From Phoenix dactylifera (lineage: Eukaryota; Streptophyta; Magnoliopsida; Arecales; Arecaceae), in assembly GCF_009389715.1 (NCBI RefSeq), contig NC_052399.1, positions 20,825,045-20,889,044 on the forward strand: DNA of 64,000 bases, read 5' to 3'. The notes beneath the pieces were generated by a model that saw only the letters and a list, made by a program, of their open reading frames with translations, made no database searches and was not told where the DNA came from. Below are positions 44,508-55,509 of the stretch, piece by piece. Every line of letters starts with the position of its first letter. The stretch's first letter is position 1. The position numbers and the translations under genes were made by a program.

Positions 44508-44740
44508 GCTATGATATCAAGAAAGTGCGTGGCGACAGAGGAATGGAAATAGAAACGGTAAGTAAATATTGTTTTATTTTTTTATTGTTGCTATGATATC
44601 AAGGTAGTGCGTGGTCAGGAATAGAAATAGAAAATGTAAGTAAATATTGTTTTATTTTTATTGGTGCTAGGGTATCAAGTTAGTGCGTTGCAAGAGAGGA
44701 ATAGAAATAGACAATTTAAGTACAGCTAAATTAATTGAAA
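44508..44740. repeat. Tandem repeat of about 80 bp, three copies
   Basis: Copies start near 44508, 44590 and 44666 with GCTATGATATCAAG or variants, followed by GTGCGTGG, GGAATAGAAATAGA and AAGTAAATATTG. Unit lengths of 82 and 76 differ through small indels. Confidence 0.85.
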
Positions 44741-46856
44741 ATAGTTGACAGCAGTATTTTAATGCTTAAATTATAAGTTATTCGCTTACCTGATCTCTAC
44801 TTTACCCAAAAAGTAGAGTATTAACCCACGTTTAAGCTACGAGAGCAATACGTATTGGTTGGATACATAGGTTCATGTGGCTCGGATTTGTAGGTTCACG
44901 ATGGTTACCAACCAGACCAACCAATAATAAGGCATTGCATGTCTCCGAATCAAACCATATTAAGAACATGATAAAATCTAGCAACCTTGAGTGTTTCTCC
45001 TTTTACTCATAGGTTGGATTCTTCATTCCAAGCAAACCTTTCAGTCTGAGCAAAATAATCTGACTAATCCATGTCTGATCATCTGATTTCATCATCACTT
45101 CACTGGATCGAATTTTGGCAACAACTCAAATGTTTCAAGATCACACCGTCCGCCTTCTATGCACAGGTTGATTGAGGCAATATGACAAATTTGTTTGTTT
45201 ACAATTTTGAGATTGATTAGGTTTAGAGCGCGGAAGTTTCTTCTACTAGTCGATGTCTGATATGATATCACATCATTGAAAGCCATGAATTTTTTTTCAA
45301 TGTCCAGATAGGTTATGCCTCGGATAGATTTGATTCCCGACGATAATACACAATTTTTGTTCATTAGAGCTGAAAATAAGGTCGGTTAATATCAAAACAT
45401 ATTCAGAACTATCTACCAATCAATTTTGCTGGATTTGGATTTTTTTTTAAAAAAATTGAAACCAAACCAGAATATTGGGTCAAATAATATTCAGCCTTGA
45501 AAACGAGTTGGATAATCTCTTTTTATGGTTTCCAAGCAGGTTTAGTAACTCACATGCAATCTTGATAGTGTTTATGATCGTATTATTTATTAATTTCTAC
45601 TCAAGATTCGATTTATATTCGGATAATATCAACTTATATTTGTATTCAGATAGAAAGATATAAACATAATTAATATCCAACTTATATCCATATCCATTTA
45701 GAATAATATAAATATATTTAATACTCATATTTATTCAGAATAAATATGAAATTAATTTTGGTATCCATTTAATAACAGCAATCATATTCATATACTAATA
45801 TAGGGCCCATATTCATTCAATTTTCCATCATATTATATTCTTTATACATAACTACACTTCTCGTGTCCTACTCACAATCATTCAACTATCGGAATAAATC
45901 GCTCTCAGCATATTGAATTTGTGACCAAGGAGCCATCTCTTTGCCTGAATTATAATGTGGCAGTCTCATTATAGAGGGGACCAGCCATGGTGGGCCCGAA
46001 GACAGTGCCGGGCCTATCAGAATCATTTCGAAGTCAGAACGAGCTCTAATTGGACGATGCTCTAAAACATTTCTTATCATAAAATAACGCACAAGATGCT
46101 CCGTGTCGCACTATATTTGCGTTGCTGCGTGCGTTCGCTTTACAGTCCGTAAACCTCCTAATCCTCCCACTCTGGTCTCCAAGAATATCTTATGGGATTT
46201 TTACCATAAAAAAGAATATCTTATGGGATCCCTTCACCAAGACTTGTCCCATTTTTCTTGCACTAAAACAAACTAAATTATGGGCCGCACAGTTTCTTTT
46301 ATTTGGTGGGGTCGGCAAAAGCTTTGGACGGACCGACCTGCTTCCTTGGTCGATATTAATCATTTCATGCGACCACATCACTAACCATATAGAATAAAAA
46401 TACATCAAGTGCACCGGTAAAGAATTTGGTGGTGGTTTTTTAAAAAGGGAAAAACAAAAGGTCCGGTCGGCATTGGATGAATTTTAATTTCCATGGTGAC
46501 GTCTCCTTAGATACTGTTCAACCAAAGTATCTACATCAATGAGTAAACAAGCCCACTTCTTGTAAAAAAATAAGCCCTCCTCAAATGGAAAACAAATTAG
46601 AAGGGTTAACAATCTATAGAGAAGCAAGCAGTACTATAAAGTAGTGGTGATATATATAGCTAATCATACAAGAGCTATTTTATGAACTGTTGTGACGGAT
46701 ATTTCTTATGATTTGTTAGACATTTTATTTTCTGATTTTTATGAATATATTTATTCTAAACTAGTTTAATAAATTTGATTTTATTAAAATATATATATAT
46801 ATTGGTTACTAGAGGAGGGACTCAACTCTCATGAGCAAAAAGGATCAAGGGTGCAC
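44741..46856. other. Intergenic DNA
   Basis: No supported gene. Positions 45380-45800 are rich in ATATCCA-type words, like the inside of a small DNA transposon, but ends were not found. Confidence 0.5.
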
Positions 46857-46882
46857 ATAGAGAGAGAGAGAGAGAGAGAGAG
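46857..46882. repeat. (AG)n microsatellite
   Basis: About 13 AG units. Confidence 0.9.
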
Positions 46883-48639
46883 ATTAGCTTAGCATTTCCA
46901 TTACCATTTTACCCCTAGCAATTTAAAGAACCAAATTATGGCATGTAAATCATTTTTATCTAGAAGATGTCAAATATTAATTGAAAAGAGCTATCAAAGA
47001 TAGATAACGTGTCAGAAAAACTTTCCCCCAAAGAAAGACATATAGGCAATGAGGCGCATAATGAGCCGGGGCAGCCGCCTCCAAATACTTCCAACTTTCC
47101 AAAGCCCCGAAAAGATGGGATCGATCCCATGGGGATTTTATTAGATTGATAAGTTGGCAACATTGGAAATTATACTGGGTTGATGAAGAAAAATTTTCTG
47201 ATAAGAAGAAGCTGTGGATTGGATTATTCCTAATTTTTGAGAATATTAGATTCTATTATAAAAGACCTATTTACATTTTTATTTGAAATTTAAAGATTGT
47301 GAGTTCTTTGGCTTCCTTCAGAATTGGGATCCCCTCCGGTTCACACAGGGATCGAAGAGGGATGCTTCCTTAATCACAACCATCTGTGATTGATGCAACG
47401 ACTATGATTTGATGTGCTCTATCAGCTATAAAAAAATATAAAATATATAAATAAATTCATCTCTTTCTAGTAGTTTAAATTTTTGGAACAAGTGGTGATT
47501 CTACCATCATTCATTAGTGTCGGATCCAATTATGACGTAACTGTTGTGATTGTGGAATGCGGATCCACATTCCTGCCTCTGATGCGACGTCTTTCTCTTG
47601 GACGAGGCTCTTCTTTCGCATCAAAAGAAGTAGATGGGAAAATCGTTAATTTATATTAAGTAGTAAGCAGTCGGCGCTAAGTAGCGCATGACTCGTGAAA
47701 TAAGTACTGGCAAGTAGATTTTTAATAATTTAGATTACTTTTAGGCCAAATAAGAAGGTTCACAAATAGGTGGAACATTATTCGATGGCTCAAAAGGAGC
47801 TTGGACGGTGCACTGCCTGGATCATAACGCAAATTTGCTGCTTTAAGTGCATCTGAAATCGAGATGTTTAAAGCATCGAGATATGGTTTGGAAGTGTGCA
47901 CTAATTTTTTTTAATTTCAAATTAAATTAGTGTGGTTAGTAACTTTATATTCATTACTGTGCATTAAGAGTAGTGCCTGCAAGGTTATTTCCCATCAACA
48001 TGGCAGCGCAATGGACTTGAAAATTTCTATGCGGGCCTGGGATTGCTCATACTCGACCATGTTTCAAGGTCCGAATCGGGTGAGGGCTCATTGTTCCACG
48101 GGCTTTGACCTGGCATAATTGTTAAATAGTTTGCCAGTTAATGGAGTAGCCGAAGCTCAGGTTCCGAAGCTGCCTTATATTAATGGGTGATTAGCCCATG
48201 GAGAGATGCATTCGTGGCCTATCAAGATAGACCCATACTTTTTAGCCTATTAAGTATGGGCCGCTTCTCAAAATATAATGGCGAAGCCATCAGAAAACAG
48301 TTCATTTCTTTATTATTGCATCTGAGCCTGGGTGAAGCTGCTAACGGATGGTGATGATAAGCAGTGTTTATGATTATGAACACGATTTAGAATATTTATA
48401 TGAACACGATTTTCATTAAACAGGTACCAATTTAAAACAGGTTGCATGAACGACTGAACTATTTCATTGGTAGCCCCATTAACAGAGAAATTACAACCTA
48501 TTACAACCTAAATAAGACCTAATCTCGGTGCCCCCCATGCAGAGACCAAGGAGCAACAAGTAATCCCAGCTGTTTTAGCTCATGTTTTATTGAGTATCTG
48601 TCTCCAAAAAAAAATAAGTTGTGCATAGTACTTATTATG
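46883..48639. other. Intergenic DNA, nothing recognised
   Basis: AT-rich with short ORFs that match no family I know. Confidence 0.55.
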
Positions 48640-48923
48640 CCCTTAATAAAGCAAATAAATTTATCTCATTTTATCTAAAAGCTTAAAAGTATTTTTTTAA
48701 AATTTAAAAAAATTATCTTAATTCTCAAACAGTGGGAGTTGGATTTTTTCTATATATCCCACGTAGAATTTTCTTTTCTATGAAATGTGAAAATCTTATT
48801 CTCACAAAAAAAACTACTTTTCTATGTTTCTCCTTTGAAAATTCCAATCAAGCACGAGCCATCTCTCTATTTTTCTGTTGATTCTACTTTCCTCCTCCTA
48901 TTTTCCACGAACCAAACGAGTCC
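48640..48923. mobile_element. MITE-like fragment, family copy A
   Basis: The right end, TTTTCCACGAACCAAACGAG, closely matches the right end of the element at 52917-53330. Both share a TTATGCCCTTAATAAA-like phrase in the interior (here near 48637), in opposite positions relative to the end. The left terminal repeat is not clear, so this copy may be truncated. Confidence 0.45.
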
Positions 48924-49374
48924 TAAATTTAAAATGGTTCATTGTCCTGAATCTGTCAATTGTAGACCAAAGATTAATATTGTCCTAAAAATGACATGTA
49001 ACTTCCGATCGTGCTGATTGACACCAAATTCATTTGCTTCGTGGCCATTACCAAATACTCAATCTTCTTGAAAGAACCAGTGCATCCGCAAAAGGATTCC
49101 CTTTTCTCAGTGATCAAACCAGCTACAGTACTCTATAAATCTCGGAATTTTTTATCCTACAAACAGAAATAGTTCATAAAAAAGTGGCTTATCACTATTT
49201 TCTACGGAACAATATATGTGAGCACGGTTGTGCACATTCTTCTGAAGGAGATGCAATACAAAATTAAAAACAACCATAATAACAATTAGGAAACAAGAAA
49301 CGAGATTCACCCCAGTGATGGAACCCAATTCACGAAACAACAAAGGGCATTAGACGTTGAGCAAAGGCTGGGGT

Positions 49375-49491
49375 TGTACCAGGTTTCTCGAGGTACAGTA
49401 TTTGGAACAATCAAAATCGCGGGACATTTTCACTAAAGGATTACCTGAACCAGCCTTCCATCATTTCAAGGAATTTTGTGGATGCAATATG
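49375..49491 (+). mobile_element. Remnant of a Copia-type pol 3' end
   Basis: The plus strand reads EVQYLEQSKSRDIFTKGLPE then AFHHFKEFCG. The D-I-F-T-K-x-L-P phrase is typical of the last residues of Copia RNase H. Nothing else of the element is recognisable nearby; an ATGCATGC-rich microsatellite follows at about 49488-49516. Confidence 0.45.
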
Positions 49492-49516
49492 CATGCATTC
49501 ATGCATGCATGCATGT

Positions 49517-50935
49517 ATGGTTTTTTTTATTTCTTTCCTTCGGCAAGGCACACAGCCAGTGCAAGCTCGGCTGGTGTTAGCGCTGGCACCTCACCGCACT
49601 AAGTCCAGTCTATGGGCCCTTAGCCCAAGGATAGAGACATTGCATAGATATAACCAGATAGAATAGAAGATGAAAGCTGGCCTCTTCATGAATGTGAGAA
49701 TCAAATTTACTGTATCATAATGGAATGAAGGCATGAAGACTGGTGTTGGTTTATTAATAAAATATTAAATTTAAAATTTTGAGATTTTAGAATTTTATAT
49801 TAGATATTTATCAAATTATAAACTTAGTTAAATATAAAAACTCGGACTCCCAAATAACTTGGTATACTAAATACATAGATTTAATTTTTTATCTTTATCT
49901 CTCTCTTCTCTTAAAATTCTACGAAAATTTTATGGACATCTCTCTCACACGGTATCTTAAAAAGAAGCATAGAGATGCATTTTATGGACATATCTCTCAC
50001 ACGATATCTTAAAAAGAAGTATAGAGATGCTTTCTCTTCTCACAAGACATCCTGAGGGATATCTCACAAACGGACTCTTCGAAAGACTTCCATAGATGAA
50101 AAGATACATTCTTATGAAAAGATACATCTGATCTGATGGTGATTCTATGGGACACAATCTTTGATGAATGGATAGATTATAAGAAAGGATATATTCAACA
50201 AAAGGATGTTTAAGCATCTAATCATACTCACCCTTTCACGTCTATAAATAAAAAAGGATCGTACTTTCTATCCATCATAACATCTTTTCTTTCATATAAA
50301 TAACTCTAAATTAGAGAAGAGAATTAAGAGCACCATGTGAGTGAACACAAGTGCACCCAATAAGCATTTGAGAAGAAGATTGTGTCCATATATAAGAGGA
50401 TTGAGAGAGATTGCTTCAATCAAATTTGCTGATTTTCAACGCATTTGGATTTAGCTAGTTCAGGTTCGACCATGATTCTCCTTTGTTAATTAGAGTGCAC
50501 TTAAAAAAAAAAATGGTTTATAGTAGATCGTCATCAATTATTTGCATCTGAGCAAGATGAATTCTATTATAAAGAAAGCACCTTTCATAGCATGCCTCAA
50601 ACAAAGCGACATCAAAACTGAATTTATTTATTTAATATGTACAGAAAACTATTAATTAAATATTAAAAATAAAATAATAAAATTACATGAAGGAGATTTA
50701 TAGGATTTTAGCATGCAGATTATTTTCCAACAATTAGATTTGAGGGAAATCTTAAAAGAGTAGTTCATTAAGTTGGAGCACGTTACACCCAATAACAACT
50801 TCAGGTAGACTAGCTACATATCAAATTGACGATATCTAAAGTATGCATTGTAACAAAGAATAGTCCCATATGAACTAGCATTATTGAGGATGGCACAACC
50901 AAAACAAAGAAACACACTTCGATTACGTTGGTTCC
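49517..50935. other. Intergenic DNA with a 52-bp duplication
   Basis: Two copies of a 52-base unit starting TATGGACAT lie at 49931 and 49983. The rest is AT-rich and includes the presumed 3' UTR of the glycine-rich protein gene at its right end. Confidence 0.6.
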
Positions 50936-52234
50936 TCATGGCTTCTTGAACAAAGCATCATGTTTCTTGAGAGAGCTGCCACCACCTCCACCACCACCTG
51001 CGCCCCCTCCAACTCCACCACCCACTCCACCACCTCCGCCATGTCCACCACCACCGCCACCGCCACCCACTCCACCACCTCCACCTGCGCCCCCTCCAAT
51101 TCCACCACCCACTCCACCTCCGCCATGTCCACCGCCAATACCTTTCTCACCCTTTCCTTTATGACGGTTCTTTTTACATCCCTTGCAACGATGATGACTA
51201 CCCTTCCCAAATGCCCCACTACCACCAATTCCACCTCCTCCTCCAACTCCACCACCAATGCCAACGCCTGCACCACCTCCTCCACCAGCTCCGACACCAA
51301 TCTCGTGCCCAGCTCCGCCTCCTCCACCAAACCCGCCACCAGTTCCACCACCTGAACCACCTCCTCCACCAACACCAACTCCACCTCCGCCTCCTGTACC
51401 ACCACCTCCTCCAGCAAAACCACCGCCAGCTCCTCCTCCGGCACCACCACCAATGCCACCGCCTCCACCAAACCCACCACCAGCTCCACCACCAGCACCA
51501 ACACCAACACCAACGCCAACACCAACACCAACGCCAATGCCACCGCCTGCACCAGCACCACCACCTCCACCAACTCCAACCCCGACTCCGCCACCTACCC
51601 CGACGCCCACGCCAGTGCCACCACCACCTATACCAATCCCGCCTCCAGCACCGGCACCTCCACCTATTCCGACGCCCCCATGCCCACCTTTGCCAATGCC
51701 ACCACCAATTCCTCCACCTGCTCCGATCCCACCACCACTTCGGCCAATCCCTCCACCAACTCCGCCACCGGCTCCGTGGCCACCACCAATTCCACCACCA
51801 CCCGCACCAATGCCGCCGCCAGCTCCCCCCCCTCCACCAACGCCCCCACCGATCCCACCACCAGCTCCACCGCCAGCTCCACCACCTCCACCAGCGCCTC
51901 CCCTACCAACACAGTCCTTAAGCCTTCCCTTGCCGACCCCCACTCGCATCTCTCCCAGCATAGGCTTCCCAAAGCTAAAACGCCTGCCATCACCGAAACT
52001 AGACGAATGCCCAAAACTCCAACCGTTCGAACCGCCTCCCCTGAAACCACCACCACCGCTCCAGCCCGAGCCGGACTCAAAGAAGAACTCCGGCCTCTTC
52101 GCCTTCCCGTCATCCTTTCTCCCACCATTCGTCAAGCCCTCACTCCGAGCACCGCTTACCGCCCACCATAAAACCACCAGGAGGATCCAAAGCCACTTCA
52201 CCCTAAGAGCGGTAGAGGGATTACCCATACCCAT
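50936..52234 (-). CDS. Secreted glycine-rich protein, cell-wall type
   Basis: A single open frame encodes 432 residues. It begins MGMGNPSTALRVKWLW and continues ILLVVLWWAVSGA, a clear signal peptide with likely cleavage after Ala29. Residues about 30-110 form a less repetitive segment with Phe, Arg and Ser. From about 115 the chain is made of GGGG, GIGGG, GVGVG and GAGGG runs, like plant glycine-rich wall proteins and class I GRPs. A basic island, HHRCKGCKKNRHKGKGEKG, interrupts the Gly run at about 350-370, and the end is SSLKKHDALFKKP. The in-frame ATG two codons later could also start it. Role in the wall is family inference. The complementary Pro-rich ORF is a shadow of the GGN codons. 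Confidence 0.85.
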   Translation of the reverse strand: MGMGNPSTALRVKWLWILLVVLWWAVSGARSEGLTNGGRKDDGKAKRPEFFFESGSGWSGGGGFRGGGSNGWSFGHSSSFGDGRRFSFGKPMLGEMRVGVGKGRLKDCVGRGGAGGGGGAGGGAGGGIGGGVGGGGGAGGGIGAGGGGIGGGHGAGGGVGGGIGRSGGGIGAGGGIGGGIGKGGHGGVGIGGGAGAGGGIGIGGGGTGVGVGVGGGVGVGVGGGGGAGAGGGIGVGVGVGVGVGVGAGGGAGGGFGGGGGIGGGAGGGAGGGFAGGGGGTGGGGGVGVGGGGGSGGGTGGGFGGGGGAGHEIGVGAGGGGGAGVGIGGGVGGGGGIGGSGAFGKGSHHRCKGCKKNRHKGKGEKGIGGGHGGGGVGGGIGGGAGGGGGVGGGGGGGGHGGGGGVGGGVGGGAGGGGGGGSSLKKHDALFKKP

Positions 52235-52278
52235 TCTAAGGGAAACTCTGCGTACACCATGAATCCAAGCCGGAGGGC

Positions 52279-52288
52279 TTTATATAAG
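52279..52288 (-). promoter_or_regulatory. TATA box of the glycine-rich protein gene
   Basis: On the minus strand this reads CTTATATAAAG, about 45-55 bases upstream of the start codon at 52234, implying a very short leader. An out-of-frame ATG at 52260 lies close to the expected transcription start and may not be in the mRNA. Confidence 0.7.
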
Positions 52289-52916
52289 ACTCGCTCGATC
52301 CCTATAATTTCCCCGTTTATTTCTAGTGACGAGTAGTGATTTAAATGCTCCGCCGCTGGCTTTTGAGCTCGCTCCACTTCTACGTGAATCTTGCTCCCTT
52401 GCATTTACATCCAGCTTCCCCATCTCTCTTTATGCTTTCCTCTTTTGGCTCATTAACCTTGGGAACGAGCAGGTGGCGCTGCCAACCGCCTGCAAAAGAG
52501 AGAGGAGATGCATGCTCCGCACAGGGGCGGAGGCGTATCTTTCTCGCGAAAGAAGGATTCTTCTTTCTTCGCGCGAATCCACCGTTGGATCATCCACCGC
52601 TCGCTTTGAGAGCTAGGATAGCAACGGATTCGGAGCGCTTCCTACAGTTCTTTCTCTGATCAGTATTAAATTATTAGCGTGCTTTAGGAGGGTGACTCGC
52701 AGAAAGATTGATCCAACTTTACAATGGCCAGCCGCGCTTTTTCTCTGGCTCATCGTTAATAAATAGATGGCGAGTTCATAAATAGATGCGTTTCTTTTGT
52801 TTCTTTTTTAAGAGAAAATGCGAAAATGCCATGTCCGTCTTCTTCCAAAGGATGCCCGAGTGTTAGGTTGACGACCTATCGTCGGACATGTAGAGCACGA
52901 AAAAGTAATGAGATGT
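52289..52916. other. Promoter flank of the glycine-rich protein gene
   Basis: Moderately GC-rich upstream DNA, no other gene recognised. Confidence 0.45.
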
Positions 52917-53330
52917 TTCTTGTTTGGTTGGAGTTTTCAAATGAGATAGATGGAAAAGTTGTATTCTTATAGAAATATGATTCCCACATTCATGAAAAAA
53001 TCTTCCTCATAAGAAACATAAAAAAGTTATTTTTCCATGAGGCGGAAATCACTCCATTTTTATTTTTTCCCAAAAAAGTCGTTCAGCATTAAAGAAGCAT
53101 TAAAGAGGCATTAAAATCCTAATTTTTATTAAGGGCATAATGGAAAATATACATTATTTTCTCAGGAAAATGAATGGCCAATCAAACATAAGCATTTTAA
53201 AAATTTGTTACTTTTCCATTGTCAACCAAACATGCTAAAAGTATTTTTCTAGGCATTCTCTTCCCAAGAGTTTGTTTCCCAGGAATCATATTCCTACAAA
53301 AGAAAATGCTTTCCGCGAACCAAACGAGCC
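52917..53330. mobile_element. MITE-like element, family copy B
   Basis: Starts near TTCTTGTTTGGTTGGAG and ends GCGAACCAAACGAGCC, giving imperfect inverted ends around GTTTGGTT/AACCAAAC. Interior includes many CTTTTCCAT/ATGGAAAAG words in both orientations and a TTAAGGGCATAATGG phrase. No coding potential. Related to the fragment at 48640-48923. Confidence 0.55.
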
Positions 53331-53516
53331 CGCATAGAAAAGGGCAATATGAAGACGAGAACGGGAGCCGATGGCCATGGGCATTAGCCATGAGGCTTCA
53401 CATGAGAAAAAGGAGAGATAGAGCATCTATTATCTTTGCTAATAAAGGAAAAATTTGGTTAGGAGCTGGGTCGCATAGGTGGGTGCTGGATGCTTTGTTG
53501 CTTGCGTGAGATGTTG
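53331..53516. other. Spacer, nothing recognised
   Basis: Short mixed-composition segment between the MITE-like element and the duplication. Confidence 0.5.
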
Positions 53517-53609
53517 AGGAATTCATGATGCGTGGAAGGATGTTTGAGAGTATAAACTAATGTTCAGGAATTCATGATGCGTGGAAGGATGTTTGAGAGT
53601 ATAAACTAG

Positions 53610-53614
<5 letters not shown>
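53517..53614. repeat. 49-bp tandem duplication
   Basis: Two copies starting AGGAATTCATGATGCG at 53517 and 53566 are almost identical and lead directly into the TA microsatellite. Confidence 0.9.

Positions 53615-53695
<81 letters not shown>
53614..53695. repeat. Long (TA)n microsatellite
   Basis: About 41 uninterrupted TA units. The true length is likely polymorphic and error-prone in assembly. Confidence 0.95.
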
Positions 53696-53698
<3 letters not shown>

Positions 53699-53869
53699 TT
53701 TCCTCTTTACACTATGTGAGAACATAACTAGGAGGTTTCACTCTATCGAGTTGGATAAGGATTGTTTGGATGTTGGAAAATCTTATAGAAGAATTTGGTG
53801 GATAGCTATCCTTCTTGTTCCTTACTTGTTCCTTCTTGGGAAGAGATTCCAACTTCACTTGCAGGTAAG

Positions 53870-54904
53870 GCTGCAAATGGGTTGGGCTGATCCATGACTC
53901 GACTAGGCCTGACCAGTTTAGACCTGATCCGACCAGATTTAAAGAATTCGTGAGGCTGGATCGGGTTCTAAATTTGGATCAGTTTTATTTTTTGGGTCGA
54001 GCTTGGGTATACTGAATTCTGACCCGACCCGACCCTAGTACACCATTAGAGCCCATAGCAGTGCTTAAGGGTCTCTAACTCTATATTCCTTTAATTTTTT
54101 CTTGTATTTGAATACAAGAGGAATGAAAGAGATTATTTTTGTATACTATTGAATGACATGAATTTTATATTAAAGCTTAGGTTGGTTACATTAAATGAGA
54201 ATGCTCTTCTCCTAAGAAGAAAGTTCAAACCAATCAAGGCAAAATAGAGTATAACTTTACTGATGGGTTCATGATGATTTTTTTTGCAGCTGTTGAACTT
54301 TATCATATGTCATTATCAAAACTATATTTCTCGTCTTGGCTCATGGCCCCATGTATGCTTTTTTTAGTAATATGTTTTGAAAAAATAGTAGCAGATGCAT
54401 TTTAACAATTTTAGATGATATCACTGCTGAATAAAAAGGATTAGTATAGATGTAATTTTTTTCTACTAAAAAAATATTAAATATATGAATAGAAATTTTT
54501 TCTTGTAGCTAACAAGGTTGAGCTTATCATTATTAGGTTAGTTTGTAATGGCATCAATCCTTGATGCTTAAGCACTTTCACTTGTATGGTCTTGCATAAT
54601 CTGCTTTCCGTAACTTTCATTCATTGCAAAAAAAACCAAGCATAGAGAATAATAAGTACAAGGATCCAACCTAGACTTAATTCAGATCCGAATTTTTTGG
54701 ATAAGGTCCGTAGGAACTAGGTTATACATGGATCTGATCCCACCTGAATGATCCGCTAGGTTAGAAATTTTAGCCATGGATCCGACCTAACCCGTCCCGA
54801 TCTTCTATTGGATTGGGTCTGGATCCAATATTAGGACCCAAATAAGAAAACGAGTTGGGTCGGGATTACTTATAACTCGATCCGATCCGATCCATTTGTA
54901 CTCC
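53870..54904. mobile_element. Non-autonomous terminal-inverted-repeat element, about 1 kb
   Basis: The left end, GCTGCAAATGGGTTGGGCTG, mirrors the right end, whose reverse complement is GGAGTACAAATGGATCGGATC. Both ends are rich in direct and inverted GACCCGACC / GGTCGG words up to about 250 bases inside. TAAG flanks both sides (53866-53869 and 54905-54908), a possible 4-base target duplication. The interior is AT-rich and non-coding. The superfamily is not determined. Confidence 0.55.
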
Positions 54905-55438
54905 TAAGAGGTCATCTTGGATGGAGTTTTCAAGGACACCTGATGGCCTTGATTCAACCACCAGAGATAGCAATATTAATATTGCATTTTTAGTATAGAT
55001 TTTCCTATTGCCAACAAAACAAGAGCCTTCACTTGTCGAGGAAAACTTTCGCTCCAACATTGATAATTTCCGGTGCGGGTTGTATGTTTTGCACGAAAGA
55101 TTCCGTCAACCGTCTGATCACGTTCCGCACATCTCTCAAAGCGCCCCAATCCCTTCGTTCAATCATTCTGCGCACATCTCGAAGCGGACCTTGCGCGATC
55201 AAATGGTTCACGTTTCTTTCGCGCGCAAGTGGGTCAGAAAGAGCATTTAACGTTCTTTTGCGCGAACGACCTAAGCCAAACCTGTATCAAAGGCGCAGCC
55301 GATCGTGATAAGAACGTTATCAACTCAATCAGTTGGACGGTCATGATTATGCTCGCTTGTCAGTCTAACTAAATCGGATGGAAGGTCAAGATTATGACGA
55401 GAGTTTGGAAACCAACGTTTCCCTCTTTAGAGCCGCGG
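54905..55438. other. Upstream flank of the small coiled-coil protein gene
   Basis: GC-richer from about 55020, consistent with a promoter region. A short minus-strand frame (55211-55029) has ordinary composition but no recognised family. Confidence 0.4.
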
Positions 55439-55448
55439 CTATAAAAGG
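55439..55448 (+). promoter_or_regulatory. TATA box of the small coiled-coil protein gene
   Basis: CTATAAAAGG lies 62 bases upstream of the ATG at 55510, predicting a leader of about 30-40 bases. Confidence 0.75.
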
Positions 55449-55509
55449 GGCGGAGCCGAGCGCTCTAACTTTCGCCAGGCCCAGATCGTCTATCCTCTGA
55501 GCTCCTGAG

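Noticed and set aside
51258..52262. Long proline-rich ORF on the plus strand
   Set aside because: It is the complement of the glycine-rich protein's GGN codons. It lacks a credible start context, and the minus-strand frame has a signal peptide and TATA box.
55029..55211. Minus-strand ORF with ordinary protein-like composition upstream of the coiled-coil gene
   Set aside because: Only 60 codons, no recognised family, no promoter or splice evidence; kept as unassigned.
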